DNA of 64,000 bases, taken from assembly GCA_964019695.1 (NCBI GenBank), contig OZ026530.1, positions 35,078,835-35,142,834 on the forward strand, written 5' to 3'. The translations under genes and the position numbers were made by a program. Under the pieces are notes generated by a model. The model saw only the letters and a list, made by a program, of their open reading frames with translations, ran no database searches and had not been told where the DNA came from. Positions within the stretch are counted from its first letter, which is position 1. The number at the start of each line of letters is the position of its first letter. The stretch comes from Loripinus fragilis. Taxonomy: Eukaryota > Mollusca > Bivalvia > Lucinida > Lucinidae. Positions 11,401 to 23,448 of this stretch are shown in pieces.

Positions 11401-14400
11401 ATATAATCTTTACATTATGCATTTACAATAGCTGCATATTTTAAAGAGAATACAATTTTCTCTGCTTAGGTGAGTAAATATACATGTAGCCATAAGTTTA
11501 ATCGATCATGAAAAACCGTGGTCGATTAATTGCTCTTTCGCACAAAATGAGTAAACGTCGATTTTTAATTGATTAATCACAAACATGACATACATATTTT
11601 ATTACCTATATACTCATCGTCTAACTGAATGAGCATGGTGACGACATCAGTTAATTTCACAGTGGAGCCTGATATGTCAACACCGTCCTTATACAAGGCC
11701 ATGGTGGCAGTCGGCTTCACTGTCTTGTTCTGACCAGCGTCGTCGTCCTTGTCGCTGTTGAGAGAAAAAAGTCAATATGTTATCAATATTACAACCATGC
11801 AACTAGCAATTTAGCAATATACTCCCATGAAACATCTCAAGATAATCTGTCAGAAGCATAAAAAAGACAGTCTATTATTGTCATCCAGGTGCATGACAAA
11901 CTACATGAAAAGTTGGTCATTTCTACATGCTCATTTCTTTGAATAAATAAAAGTGGTTGAGAATTGGTTTTTTAAAAGCCTATAGTGAAAAACTCATTTA
12001 TTGAAAAAGACATATGTTGTAGGTACACATTGGAATTGCCTCATAGAGGCATTTCCAATGTGTACCTACAACATATGTAACAGAAAATAAAGGAAGAAAA
12101 CTATTTGGAAATTTACATTTTCCAAGTATCATGGCCATTGTCTCTACCTCTTTTAAACATCCCAAACTGCCAATCAGTATTAAAATTCCTGTCACTCAAC
12201 TGCACTTTATTTATATATTTGCATGACAGCTATATTTCCAAATTCGAGTTCATGAACTATCTCTTTGCTAACCTGATAGTTGCGTGGTTGTATCAATATT
12301 CAAACCATGACATTAGGACTCAAGGCCACTACTAAAATTGGTATTATAGTCTCTCGACGTTAGTTGAAGTAGACTATTAGAATGAAATCATTGGTCCGTA
12401 GACGTATTGAATTGGTAGGCCTACTTTGTAAGCGCAAATTCGCCTATAATTTTATTCCCATCTTTCTGAAACTTTGCATATGTTTTGTTCGTGGTCTCAA
12501 AATGTGCATGTGGTTAGGAAATTAACTTCGTCTTTTTTGTTATTTATTTCAGCTTGTTAATTGGTCATTTTTCGGCATCTCATATGTAATGTGTGTGTAC
12601 TTTGTGAGCGCAACGCTTCCTATAACATTTTTATCATTTATTTCAACTTGTTAACTTTGTGAGCGCAACTCCTCCTATAATTTTATTCTGACCTTTTAGA
12701 AACTTTGCAGATGTTTTTGTGCATGTGTGTGTGTGAAGATGTGCTTGTGTGGTAAGGAAATTATTTTCAAATTATTTTTGTCATTCTTTGAACTTGTGAA
12801 CTTAGTCATATTTTGGCATTTTAGATTTGTGCAACAATTTTTTCACTCTTTTTGAATATGTGCATGTGGTTTGGACATTATCGTTAAATCAATTTTGGTC
12901 ATTTTTTCAAATTGTGAACGTTGTCATATTTCGGCATTATAACTTTTTTTTAAAAAAAATAAAAATAAATCACTATGTCAGTACTTACGCAGCATTAATG
13001 TTGTTGGCTACAGTCAGGTCATTCAGATCGGCCAGGCACATGATTGGTATCTGTTTGTCATTGCCTGTCTGATAGGCCGCTTTTTGTTGAATAACGATCT
13101 TGAAGGATTCTTCCTGCAAAATAATGCATATAGTGTGTAAGTATATATGAACCGTGACACGTGATTTCCAACAATATGGCATTTTGACAAGTGTAGACTC
13201 AGACAAACCTGTGCAGTATTCTTTTAAGCTTAGAAACCTCAAACGAAGTTCGGTCAGTAGCTTAACAGTCATAGAATATATAAGCGACTAGCAAAGGCTC
13301 TGATCAGTCTGCGCGTATGCGCAGGCTGTTCTGAGCCTTTGCTGGTCGCACATACCATATTGTTGGAAATCTCATGTCACGACTCATTATTACGTTTGGT
13401 TGGAACAGAACCAGCAATATAACATTATTAGTAAAATAGGTTCAGTGCTGAAACATAAATGAAATCAATTCACACCAAAATAATAATAATTATAATAATA
13501 AGATGTTATATTAATGGCTTAGAATTCCATGTACTACATGGTTCAAGGTGCTTGACTCGAGACCGAAGGGCCGCGGGTTCGAGCCTCACCGGCGTCACTG
13601 CGTAGTGGTCCTTGAGCAAGACACATTTATCCTAGCTTAGTACTGGTTCAATCCAGGAGGACCCGTCCCGCATAGCTGAAAGATTGTTGAGTGGACGTAA
13701 AGAAATAAATCAAACAAACAAACAAACAAAAACAAACATGGTTCAAGTGAGTAGGCCTATGGCAGAAATCTTAATTTTCCTGTACCTCTATACTAACGTC
13801 ACCGTAACATTAGCTACACTGAAAAAATAGTGCAAGTTAACACCAAAAGACTCATGAAGCCGCTGTGGTGTAGTGGATAAACCACTTGCCTTGTAAACCA
13901 GGGGTCACAGGTTCGATTCCCGGCTTCACCAGTCTGTCGGATGAGACTTTAAGCCGAGGCCCCGTCTCCATATGACCTATAGCTGTTGGCGGGAGGTTAA
14001 AAACAAACACAACACAACAACCAAAAGGCTCATACTTCTGGAACTTACCCATTGTATATTACAGGAGCCAAAATTGAAGGTGTGTTGGTTGGTTCCAGAG
14101 GTCGTTGTTTGTTTACAAGCGACCCCCTGTCCCTGGATGTAGACTATTCCGCCATCCACGGCGTCAATGACGCTGACAACCAGCTCGTTCTTGGTGCAAC
14201 TTTCTACCAATACTGAAAGAAAAGATCCATATTAGTTTATTCCAGGTTTAGTGTAGGCCTCTGTGTAATCTCGTGGGAATTTTTGGGTAAAAGTGTCAAA
14301 CATACATTTTCTTGTAGAAAAATGTATCCTGTTTAAGAAAAAAGATGTTTCCAATTTTTCCTTGCCGTTTTAACGTCATGGTGACGTCATAAAGTGGTGT

Positions 14401-17400
14401 ACCCATTTTTGGCTAATTTATGGCTCTATGAATTCCAGATGGCGCAAACATGTACTGTTTGATCAGCTATAGTAATATTACTGGCGATATATTGTATTTG
14501 GAGCAAAGACTCTGACTCAGATTTTTAAAGAGGCTACTTTAACTTCAAAATGATGCCAAGAGAGGAGAAAAATGACGTCAGTATCAAAGTGAAAAGTATG
14601 TTATAGTGAAAGCTCAAATAACATTAGAATACAATATGCAAATAGACCCTCCTCTCCCACTGCTGGAATATTGTACACTATGCTTTACTGAAACTACATA
14701 ATATAAGATACAAAATGACACATGTTAGCTCTCTGGTGTGTAACAGCCATGTTAACTACGTTATTCTATTATAATTTCAAATCCTATTGTGCAAATACTA
14801 AGTTATATCTAATTCTTATTTATCGACATGCTGATTGCCTTAAAAGCATTTATCAAATAGCAGCAAACAGCAAGTATGCGCTTAAACAATACACCTCTGT
14901 GAAATGACAGTTATATATGTTACTTACTTCAATAGTATTACTATTTAATGTAGTACCAACACTAGACGATAGGCTGCCAAAATACCCCTGAGGGAGAGTT
15001 TTGTACACTACATCTTTCTAAAACCAGAATATATATATATAAGCCACAGAATAATGTATATTAACTTGATAGGGGTTACAGAGTTACTTCGTTACCCTGA
15101 AATAATAGGAATTCCTATCAAAGTGTTCCTTATTCTTACGTGACAATATAAGCTTAGACTTTTAATTGTATTCAAATGACTAGCAATATGATACAATCAA
15201 ATAAAAAGACCTGTTATTACTGTTATGTACTTTACTTTCTTTTAAATGCATTATGTTAAAGCAAATACAGCAATTTATGAGTTAAACTGCTAGTGGTTTA
15301 TTTACTGTCATTTAACTGCCAGTAATTGCCATTAACTGAAATATCAACAAAGCAAAAGTAGAAGATATGTTAGCCTAAATCACATAAAATGTCATTGCAA
15401 GTCCGTGTATTTTATCTAATTTTAGATGCTGCTTATTTTATGATCCATTTATGTTTCTTTAATGCAAAAATGATATCTTTTATCTCACTGACACGCGTGT
15501 ATTTGCTTCATTTTACACATGAAACGATGTATAAAAAAAGACGCTTTTCTTCACTGACTACACCTCATTTTAGATGACACAATAATATTAAGCATGAAGT
15601 AGCTCTAAGTTAGTAAGATCTATCACACATTGTGTAACCCTACTATTGATTACACTAACTGTATTGATAAAGACAAAAACTTACTCAGAATTCGTTAAAA
15701 AATTAAGTTATTTCAGAGTTAGATCTAAATCGTGACCTTTATCCTTGTCTTTTGAAACAATAAGCTGAAGTGTTTTGGAAACTTAACGACTATTTCCCAA
15801 CATACGAGTATGACACACACCAAGCATATTCCTATGGTTAAAATCGCTTTATATCCGAAGAAGGATGTCTAGTTTGGTGAAGTAAGAATACCATTTATGT
15901 TGGTAAAATGCATAACAAGAGACGTTTAAGGAGCATATTACATTTATCTTCCATTCTGTCTGGTTCTAAAATTTTGTGAAACATTGAACAGACAGCATAT
16001 GCTCTAATAGTTCATGATAGTCATACATTTGAAAGAAAATGGTTTATCACCTAGAAAAGCTCCCTGGCATTGTTAGTATAGCATATATATTGTAGCCATT
16101 GCTATATTAATGGACCAAATAAAGTATTGGTTAATTTGTTTTGCATAATTCTATCAATTAGATTTAGTCTTTAAGTTGAATTTTGCTTCAGATAATATCA
16201 TTTTGATATTTAGCCAATCAAATATGAACATTACAATAGATACAAAAATACATCCAATTACTTCTTTACATATTTCAAATCAAACAAAATAGATTAACAG
16301 TAGTAATGTAAAGAATAATTAAAAGGATTTTGCCCATTTGATTTTGGTATTTTGCAAGTGAGTCTATCATTGGCGACTGAGTAGAGTGTCCTCTTAATGC
16401 TGATATTTGATAGAACGGTTTAACATTTTTGTGTGCTTCTTTTGAATCTATATCCTGGTGAGTTACAACTTATTCAAATATTCCATACACATAGGACTCT
16501 TTATTATTCCATTTACCATGTTTACAATGTTCCTGTAATATTATGTCAAAGTCACAGTCAGTTCAGGTATGTAAGGATGTATTGCTAAAACAAGTGAGAG
16601 CTTATACTTGCACTTTCTTATTAAATACTTCTCTTTTCCATCCAGCTTTCTAAAAGAACATTGTAAAATCTATATTACTTAATGTCGTGTGATCAAATTT
16701 GGCCGGACATTATTTGGGCTAATAAAATTTGTATTTAAATTGTTGTTGAAGTAACAATTGACCGTTAACTAGATTCCTTGAATATGGTCATATCTAATGT
16801 GATCATTGCCTTAGAGTAAAACTCACCACTAATTTCCCATTTTTGGTTGAGCTAGTGACCAGAAGTACTATGTTGATGTGATTGACAGTTTCGTTAATTA
16901 AACAAGGAAAGCTATGTGGAATATAAACTTGTACTAATTTAAAAGCTTCAGTAATGCCTCACCATCTACATACGCAACTAGATGCCAGGATACAAATTGA
17001 TTTGGTGACAGTCTCTTTAACAATAACTGATTTCAGGCAGTTATAACATACCTCCCTCAAAACATTTAGTAGTTAGAAGGGTTACTATTTTCTGGTAATT
17101 GAACCTAAATAAACATGGATACATGGAATCTAGCCTGTATCATGCAACGTAACTGAATACGTGTACCCAAAGTTGAACAATTTGAACAACTGTAAACAGT
17201 TACATAGAGTGATTTTACTGATTATAATTATTTCAATTTAAATGAGATTTCTCCAGATAAATACTACAAAACAAATCTCTAAACTCACCATGATATATTA
17301 GCTTTTCAGGCTCAATTATATATCGTGTTTGACAACATTTTTCATAAACATGGGGCCTTGTGATATATTTTATACAGCTTTATATGTTATTTTAACAAAT

Positions 17401-19892
17401 TTGACAGAAAATGGGAATGTATCCTTCTAAGTACTGGTCTTGAGAGCTATCATTTTACTTGCTTATGGGTTTTAAAATCTATAATTTTAGGAAAATCATT
17501 TTTTGAAGATATAAAAAGTTAAAAGATATAGTATTTTGCAAATGTTGCATGGGTGAATTGATACTTTTTTCAGACTAACAGGAACCTGGATATCTATAAC
17601 AAAAACAATTAATTTTTCCATGAGAACCAAACAATTGTTGTGCTTTAACAACTACATAATCTAGGACTAAGATTTGGTACCAGTGAAATGCAGTTAAGCC
17701 CCCCTCTCGCTGCAGTGGCTTAGGCAACTGTCAGTTCTAGGCCGGTGGTTTTGTTGCTGATGATCCATTGCTTATTGTTGCTCCCCTTGTTTGTGGCGGT
17801 TTGTGTTTGGTCCTTGTTTTGTTATTAAGTATTTTGTGTCCTTTTTGTGTTGCAATCACCTTTATGGGGTAAAGAGAGTTAATTGCTTTACTTTAATTGT
17901 GTTCCTGATGTCTTGTGGCTGTTAGTGTTCTGTCACTCATCCTCACGGTACCATGTGTTGGTCTGCAGTGTGTGATTGAGGTATTTCCTATTCATACTGA
18001 CTTGCTTTTTTGAAACGATATCAAATACCATATAACGTATAATATAAGGAATTAAGCAAGTCATATACAGTCTTGAAAGCTGTAATATACGTTACATGTT
18101 GCCACACAAATAACAAAAAGATAAATAACACCAGAAACGATTGTGTGTTACACTTTTTACTATTGAATTTCAATATAATGCTCATACATGGTGTTTAAAG
18201 GTTTTCATATAGCAATAAATACAAATTTAGAATGAATATATTCTTAGCTTATTTAATGTGCTTTTCTGTGGTATCACATTAAACAGCATATAACTCTTAA
18301 ATTTTTTTTAATAAAAACAAGCTGTTTGCAGTTATAAAATGGCCAATTAATTTCTTTTTGAACATATAGTTAAAACATGAATGTTAAATGAGAAGCTTAT
18401 TAAATGAAACTTTTTAACAACATTTCAATGGTTTTACAGTGAGAGGGGTAGTTTAATTGTAACATAAACGACATTACAATGGGCCCTAATAGTTAAACAT
18501 AAATATTTGTAGGAAATGAAATGTTCTTGTACAATAAATGAATGTTTGGCCAATATGACTATACTAGTACTACCTTAACAACCTTATTAACAGTATTTGT
18601 GTTTTAAACAATTGAGGGGTAACGTAGTTAATGTGCTGTAACAGCCAAATGCCCCTACCATCAGAGAGCTAACATGTTTCAAAAAGCTTAGTTAGAAACT
18701 TAAATTTATGCTAACATTTGATTTTAATGGCAAGGCACTCACAAACTTTCCAGAATTATATTTCTGTACACAATATTTTTTGCTGAAAACTGACATCAAA
18801 TCAACGTCAATTTGACGTAAAATTGAAGTCCACGTTGAATCGATTTTCATTTTGGTCCTCCTATCGACGTTTTCAACCAGTTCAAGGCAATAAACAAAAT
18901 TACAATGCGATTAATTTAGGTGTATAAAGCACTAGCAGATATAAATTGTTTGATTCATGTTAAAATACGGCACGTCATTTTGTGACGTCACTGTGACGTC
19001 AATACTGCAAGTAAAAATTGGAAACATCGTTTTCCTAAATCTGCATATATTTCTCTAGTTGAAAATCGCCATGAAACACTTTTACCCAAAAATTCCCACG
19101 GGAGCCCAAATTTCGACACAGCGGCCTACACTAGTTCGGCAAGGTATCTTAACTACATTAGCAGTTACCCCAAAGGCTAAAATGATGCAAAATACTCTAA
19201 TGTTGTACCTGATTTCAAATGCAGCGCATCCAAACTACACAATTTTTAAAAACATCAGGGCAATTTGAAAATTTGGTGTTTGTAATCATGTCAACTAGGG
19301 AAACTATACGCCTTATTGCTAGAACTCCTTAACTTTAATGGGTAAAATCACAGTAATAAAAAAAATATGCTCTTCCAAAACTGATATATGCTTTACCAAA
19401 CCCACCCAGTCAAACGGTTAAAATATTTGAAAAACACATGTACCATTTTATATGAGATTGTAAACCTGAAAAAAATAATAGAAGCGTACTCACAATGGGT
19501 ATGAAAGAAATTGAAACCCTCAATCACCTTCTTTTTAGAATGAATTCATTAACATCATTTTGGACAAACGTATTGGTATTCTTACAGGAGTATAATGTAT
19601 TAATCCAATTCAACTTAAGAACTGTTATGCTGGGTTTTATGGACAGAAATCCAAATAAAAAGCTTCCTAATTTTGCGAGGAAAATACATATTTTTTAAAA
19701 CTAAATATCAGAAACAACACCCATTTTTAATATGCTTTAAATCACACCTATGTCAACGAATCCAAATAGAAAAACAGATTCATTTATGGAAGAAAGACTT
19801 GCCTTGTTCAATAGCAAATGGGGTACTCTAGAAGGTTTGATAGATTATTGAGTTTAAAACAACATAACACTTTAAATAAATAGAAGGCAACA

Positions 19893-19954
<62 letters not shown>

Positions 19955-22900
19955 CATTTGAGATAGCGTAGATGCTCGAATTCCAGTTGTATTTTACGGC
20001 ACAAATTGCGCCTTTTTTGAAATGAGTTCTTCCATTTTAATACTTTGAGTACTTGCTATTTGATTTGTTTGTTTCCTATTTTTTTTATTAGCTATTTAAA
20101 AATATTAATGAAACTATTTTGTAGAAGATACAAAGCATTAGGAAAGAGACAGCATAAATTTTGTAAAGAAAAACTAGGATTAAATATTGCTGTACGCCAT
20201 ACATTTGAATATATATTATACAATTATTGACTTCATTGAGGTAGACATAAGGATTTATCTACCCGAAAAAGTGATAATTCACTGAGGCCGCTAGGCCGAG
20301 GTGAATATCACTTTTAAGGGTAGATAAATCCTTATGTATACCGAGATTGAAGTCAATAACTGTTTTGTTATATGACTTTTCAACTTGGAATGACAATTTT
20401 CTATTTTAACTTAACTTTTGTTGTTGCAGTCAACCTTCAACCTAAGGACTTTCTAAAAAGTTTTATCAACTGTATTAGAATATTTTAATGTAGTATTTTG
20501 CAATTTGAAAATGTAGTTTAATTCTCTGAATGTGGAATGTAAAATTTAATCAAAAAACTTTTTTTTACATTTTGTTTATTCAAACAAAGATAAATGAACA
20601 AACAAAACATAACAAAACAGTTGTTAAAATTCACGAAAGTCTTTAGTTTACCTGTTGGGATGTGAAACAGCAAATCATGTCAATTTCATGCAGCACATGC
20701 TAGTTTTATACTCATCATGCTATTTTTAGCTCTCTAGAGGGTGATATTGCAGAAGTGTCAAAAATATTAACTTCTGGAAACTAGTTTGAGCTGGATTTCA
20801 TCCTATATCACCTTCTGAGCCAGTTCAGACCAGTTTTCAGGTAGACATAGAGATTTATGAAAACAAATTGGGCCAATCAGGAGACAGGATTCTCTCCAGT
20901 CATATAACAAATATATATATTGGATATTGCACTATTTTTCTTGCAGAAGCGACTGGAAGTACGTTATTTTTGAGGTTTCAATTAAAAAAAATCACGAAAA
21001 AGTAAAACCGTTCTACGACCCATAAATGCTTGATATAAGAGTGATGATGGCGAGATGGAAATGTATTAATATACTTTTACTGTAAAGGCGGCAACTTTAA
21101 TATTCATATCTGGGCGTGGTTCGGCTATTTCATCTGCTAAACAAGGGAAATCAGGTTCTATTTATAATTTGATGAAGAATTAATAAATTGTTTGGGCCGC
21201 GCAAACGAGCGTGCATTTCATGAAAATCCTAACGTATACACACTGAACTCACATTTATTAACCCTTAAAGCGCATAATCACAAAATGTATGTTTTTGTCG
21301 CCCACTAAAATATTTGAAGCCTCATAGACAAACAGTGTGGACCCAGATCATACAGTTCCTACAGGAGCAGTATAATCTGGGTCACAATGTTTGCCTCTAT
21401 GCTTATGTTAAATAGACATTTTCAGATTCAGTTATTTTGCTGGCGTTTAAAGGACTATATAATGTAATGCGTCTATACTGAGGTAGTTGCGCAAGATGAT
21501 ACAGTTACCATTGAAAAAAACACGCCACATTTTCAGCTTTTACCTACTCTGAAGGACTTTAAAAACGCAAAATATAAAAATTATTATTTTTGAACCCAGA
21601 ACATTTTTAGTCTTCTTTAACAAGTTAAATCGGCTGGAAACGCCACTCTACCTTCATCTATACCTAATACCGGTGTTTTTATAGACAATGGTCACCACCA
21701 GCTACGTATCCATGATTAACTATTTTTGCACGTAGCGTCCCCCACGAATCAATGAAGCAAAATATTTTATCATTTCACATATACCTTGTAGGTACACAGT
21801 ATGTAAACTGAAATAAACATCCTGTACCCATTCCTCCTAGCTCTCGCCATATACATTATGAATTACAGCACTCGTGCGTAACCAGTTGTCGGAAATCGTG
21901 ATGTGAGAGTTGTTGGTACAGCTGTAATTGCGAGGGCCTACCTATTAAAACTCATTTTTCCATAGATCTTAGTAACTGTTACAGTTGCAACCATGTAATC
22001 ATGTACACATGTGATTGCCAATTCCACTAAAACCATGCAAACTGGCATTTAAGCTCTTTTTCGGCACAGAACGGCTCTTATTGTGAGCAAGTCGTTTTTT
22101 AACAAAGCAAAATGCAAAGGAGGAAACCGTTAAAATCATGGAAATAAAACGGAATAAAATAGATAAAATGGCTTTTCTTACCTTGTTCGAATGTGTATTG
22201 TCTGTATCGCTAACAATATAAATCGAAACGTGTACATGTACCTAAATACACGCATTTTTCCGACTACTGGTTACGCACGAGTGCTATTATTCATGTTTAT
22301 AAGGCAATAGCTAGGAGGAACGGGTACAGGATGTTTATTTCAGTTTACATTCTGTGAGGTATACATGTATAAAAACACAGTAGCTTTAGTTTTACAGCTT
22401 TATTATTCGTGCCACGGTCATCTGAAGATGAACGATCTTGTGCAATTGGAATGTTAAAAGCTGGGGTTCATGTTTCTGGCATCGCCAGATGTTATAATTG
22501 CCATCCATCAGCTATCCAGCACCTCAGAGATTGCTATCTGGCTACTAGGACAGTTAAAGGTTGACACAGGCCTGGCCACTTAAGCTGAATGGCGACCGAC
22601 ATTAAGATGGCAACTTACGTCGATTACATCGACGATATTTACATTGACGATATCCGTTCCGGCTGGCTACCAACACTGCCAGACGAATAGCAGGGCTCCA
22701 AGGATAATTTGTTTCAGATTTTTAATAAAACTATTTTGTTACAATAGTTTTAAATCCTGCCCAATTTCAAGACAAAATTTAAATTGCAGCTTTAGAATCT
22801 AAAGGTAATGTCTTTTGATGGACTGTTGCTCTAAAATTATTTATCATTTTGATATGAAATTTAAATCATGTTTTGCTGACATATGTAATAAATAAAGGAT

Positions 22901-23448
22901 TCTTTTCCGAGGAAAAATCCCTTATTTAGCTTGTAGTATGGCGCTGGCGCAAATAAACACGTGTTACTGACAGCTGACGAAATTTACATTCGCTCCTCCC
23001 TGCATCCGGCCTAAGCTGTCAATTATATTACATTTACCTACGGGTTAATTTGTCGCTATTTAGGAAGTTCCCGCCTACATCGCTGTTTAACTAAAGTTGG
23101 AAGTTAGAGTACGGTTTTAAGCTCCTCCTTCGTCGTTATTCTAGGGTGTCTGATTTAAACATCAGCAAAGATCAAAGAAAAAAGCATCGGCCACACTACA
23201 ATGATGTTTATTTTTGCCAAATCTCAATAAAATTGATACATTAAAAAGTTGTACATTTTATGAATTTCGATTTTTGCGTTTTTAAAGTCCTTCAGTGTAT
23301 GTCTAAAGTTGACCAGTCCTAATTACACATTCATGAGGTGCCGCCTTTACAGTGACCCAAACGTCGTATAATACTTACTTGAAGGATTGAACTGTGCATA
23401 GCTGCCAGCAATAAATAGGGATAAAACTAGGGCCAGACCTCTCGTCAT
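5271..23448 (-). CDS. ZP-domain type I membrane protein, gene 1 (8 coding exons)
   Basis: Coding exons run from 23379-23448 down to 5271-5440, and the joined 1023 nt give 340 residues. Residues 1-18 are a signal peptide (MTRGLALVLSLFIAGSYA). The ZP-N cysteines are C29, C56, C74 and C104. The ZP-C half carries C179, C191, C232, C237, C241 and C246, followed by GRKKR at 254-258, a furin-type cleavage site. A spacer with C293 precedes a membrane helix at about 297-316, then a short lysine-containing tail ends in Tyr. One N-glycosylation sequon lies at N129. Known for the family: ZP domains polymerise into extracellular filaments or coats after cleavage between the ZP module and the membrane anchor. 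The size matches compact ZP proteins with no extra domains. A vitelline-envelope or epithelial-coat role is inference. Every junction is GT-AG and every phase agrees, so the model is strong. Gene 2 is its diverged tandem paralogue. Confidence 0.9.
5501..5722. repeat. GTTCCCCTGTTCCCC repeat with inverted ends
   Basis: Five imperfect GTTCCCCTGTTCCCC units lie between AGAGGACTTCCCAGGG and CCCTGGGAGGGCCTCT. It starts with a run of 12 G. It lies in the last intron of gene 1. Confidence 0.65.
5723..7374. other. Gene 1 last intron (between exons 7 and 8), remainder
   Basis: It contains a foldback at 6003-6150 (ATAAATCAGCTC paired with GAGCTGATCTATTT around ACTCAACAATTC arms) and a repeat tail near 6460-6600. 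Nothing coding was seen. Confidence 0.6.
7375..7498 (-). CDS. Gene 1 coding exon 7: last ZP cysteine and furin site
   Basis: 124 bp, acceptor CTTTCAG, donor GGTG|GTAAGT, phase 0 to 1. It encodes C246, then GRKKR (residues 254-258) and an acidic, hydrophobic stretch that probably acts as the external hydrophobic patch regulating ZP assembly. A truncated tandem copy of this exon lies about 150 bp upstream in the gene. Confidence 0.9.
7557..7650 (-). pseudogene. Truncated tandem copy of gene 1 exon 7
   Basis: About 150 bp (copy 1 roughly 7405-7554, copy 2 roughly 7557-7705) are duplicated in tandem. Copy 2 keeps the acceptor CTTTCAG and an open frame through GRKKRQ and GSMI. It then runs into intron sequence instead of the last 30 bp of the exon and has no GT donor. 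It is therefore probably skipped, although the acceptor could still compete. Confidence 0.75.
8781..8940 (-). CDS. Gene 1 coding exon 6: ZP-C core
   Basis: 160 bp, acceptor CCATTGCAG, donor GCA|GTAAGT, phase 2 to 0. It encodes C191 and the block F-S-C-S-L-Q-V-C-L-G-S-C, the standard ZP-C pattern in which a strand ending in Cys-x4-Cys-x3-Cys precedes the cleavage site. Confidence 0.9.
9178..9740 (+). repeat. Dispersed repeat of about 550 bp, copy 1
   Basis: It matches 31716-32258 in the same orientation over its whole length, with small indels, from GACTTAAAGACTTATC to TTTGCACCCTTACTT. It lies in gene 1 intron 6 (between exons 5 and 6). The class is unknown. Confidence 0.8.
10949..11009 (-). 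CDS. Gene 1 coding exon 5: ZP-C first cysteine
   Basis: 61 bp, acceptor TTTTTTACAG, donor CA|GTAAGT, phase 1 to 2. It encodes DFDIKAKDCTAS. This is the best conserved block between the two paralogues (DFDIKAKECTAS in gene 2) and includes C179. Confidence 0.9.
11606..11754 (-). CDS. Gene 1 coding exon 4: ZP-N/ZP-C linker
   Basis: 149 bp, acceptor CTCAACAG, donor ATAG|GTAATA, phase 2 to 1. It is rich in Asp and Lys at the start, carries the sequon NKT at residue 129, and ends in LDDEYI, which matches LEDQYI of gene 2. Confidence 0.88.
12008..12078. repeat. 71 bp near-perfect hairpin in gene 1 intron 3
   Basis: ACATATGTTGTAGGTACACA on the left pairs with its complement on the right around GCCTCATAGAGGC. 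Confidence 0.75.
12989..13113 (-). CDS. Gene 1 coding exon 3: end of ZP-N
   Basis: 125 bp, acceptor TTTTGCAG, donor GC|GTAAG, phase 0 to 2. It encodes the F-K-I-V-I-Q-Q strand, YQTG and the fourth ZP-N cysteine (PIMC, C104). Gene 2 has an exon of exactly the same length and motif order. Confidence 0.9.
13148..13387. mobile_element. GAGCCGCGACATG MITE, copy in gene 1 intron
   Basis: 240 bp with both ends, lying 35 bp upstream of the acceptor of gene 1 exon 3. Confidence 0.75.
13545..13735 (+). mobile_element. tRNA-headed SINE, family 2
   Basis: B-box-like GGGTTCGAGCCTC, a conserved CCTTGAGCAAGACAC body and an (AAAC)n tail. It lies in gene 1 intron 2. Confidence 0.65.
13859..14026 (+). mobile_element. 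tRNA-headed SINE, family 1
   Basis: The head resembles a whole tRNA, with an A box TGGTGTAGTGG and a B box GGTTCGATTCC. A unique body and a tail with AACACAACACAAC follow. It ends about 20 bp from the donor of gene 1 exon 2. Confidence 0.75.
14049..14212 (-). CDS. Gene 1 coding exon 2: start of ZP-N
   Basis: 164 bp, acceptor CTTTCAG, donor TGG|GTAAGT, phase 1 to 0. It encodes cysteines C29, C56 and C74 with the typical ZP-N spacing, including the GGIVYIQG strand that matches GGLIYIQG in gene 2. The intron separating it from exon 1 is about 9.2 kb. Confidence 0.9.
14249..19133. mobile_element. 4.9 kb element with inverted termini in gene 1 intron
   Basis: The left end TAGTGTAGGCCTCTGTGT and the right end (complement TAGTGTAGGCCGCTGTGT) are inverted. 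They continue patchily for about 500 bp, including the shared ATGTTAGCTCTCTG block at about 14720 and 18670 and TTTTTGGGTAAAAGTG near both ends. No ORF over 70 codons is evident, so it is non-autonomous or dead. The interior is AT-rich and carries a further dispersed repeat. A TAGNG terminus would fit hAT, but no clear 8 bp duplication is visible. Confidence 0.65.
17690..18000 (+). repeat. Dispersed CCCCCTC/GGTGGCTT repeat, copy 1
   Basis: It shares with 39808-40105 the order GTGGCTT, GTTCTAGGCCGGTGG-like, TTGTTGCTCC, GATGTCTTG and GTGTGTGATTGAGGTATTT. It is inserted in the 4.9 kb element. Confidence 0.65.
19895..19951. repeat. (CT)n microsatellite
   Basis: About 28 uninterrupted CT units, in gene 1 intron 1. 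Confidence 0.95.
21787..22368. repeat. Foldback nested in the 2.3 kb element
   Basis: Arms of about 110 bp (21787-21897 and 22257-22368) are inverted copies sharing ACATCCTGTACCC, CTCCTAGCT and ACTCGTGCGTAACCAGT. The spacer between them is unrelated sequence. Confidence 0.75.
22421..22563 (+). pseudogene. Tc1-like transposase N-terminal fragment
   Basis: The frame reads ERSCAIGMLKAGVHVSGIA followed by a helix-turn-helix-like stretch (RCYNCHPSAIQHLRD) and a TVKG segment before a stop. This matches the DNA-binding head of Tc1/IS630-type transposases as I know them. No catalytic domain follows in any frame nearby. It lies inside the 2.3 kb element of gene 1 intron 1. Confidence 0.55.

Larger units (their letters stand above)
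21079..23353. mobile_element. 2.3 kb element with ACTGTAAAGGCGGCA termini
   Basis: It starts ACTGTAAAGGCGGCAACT and ends with the complement (GGTGCCGCCTTTACAGT). The first 460 bp and last 55 bp recur as a 525 bp element at 37138-37662. It carries a nested foldback and a Tc1-like transposase fragment. Its right end is only 25 bp from the donor of the gene 1 signal-peptide exon. Confidence 0.75.

Noticed and set aside
13859..13932. Possible tRNA gene
   Set aside because: The A and B boxes are good, but the sequence continues into a conserved SINE body seen at 1345 and 25200, so it is a SINE head rather than a functional tRNA.
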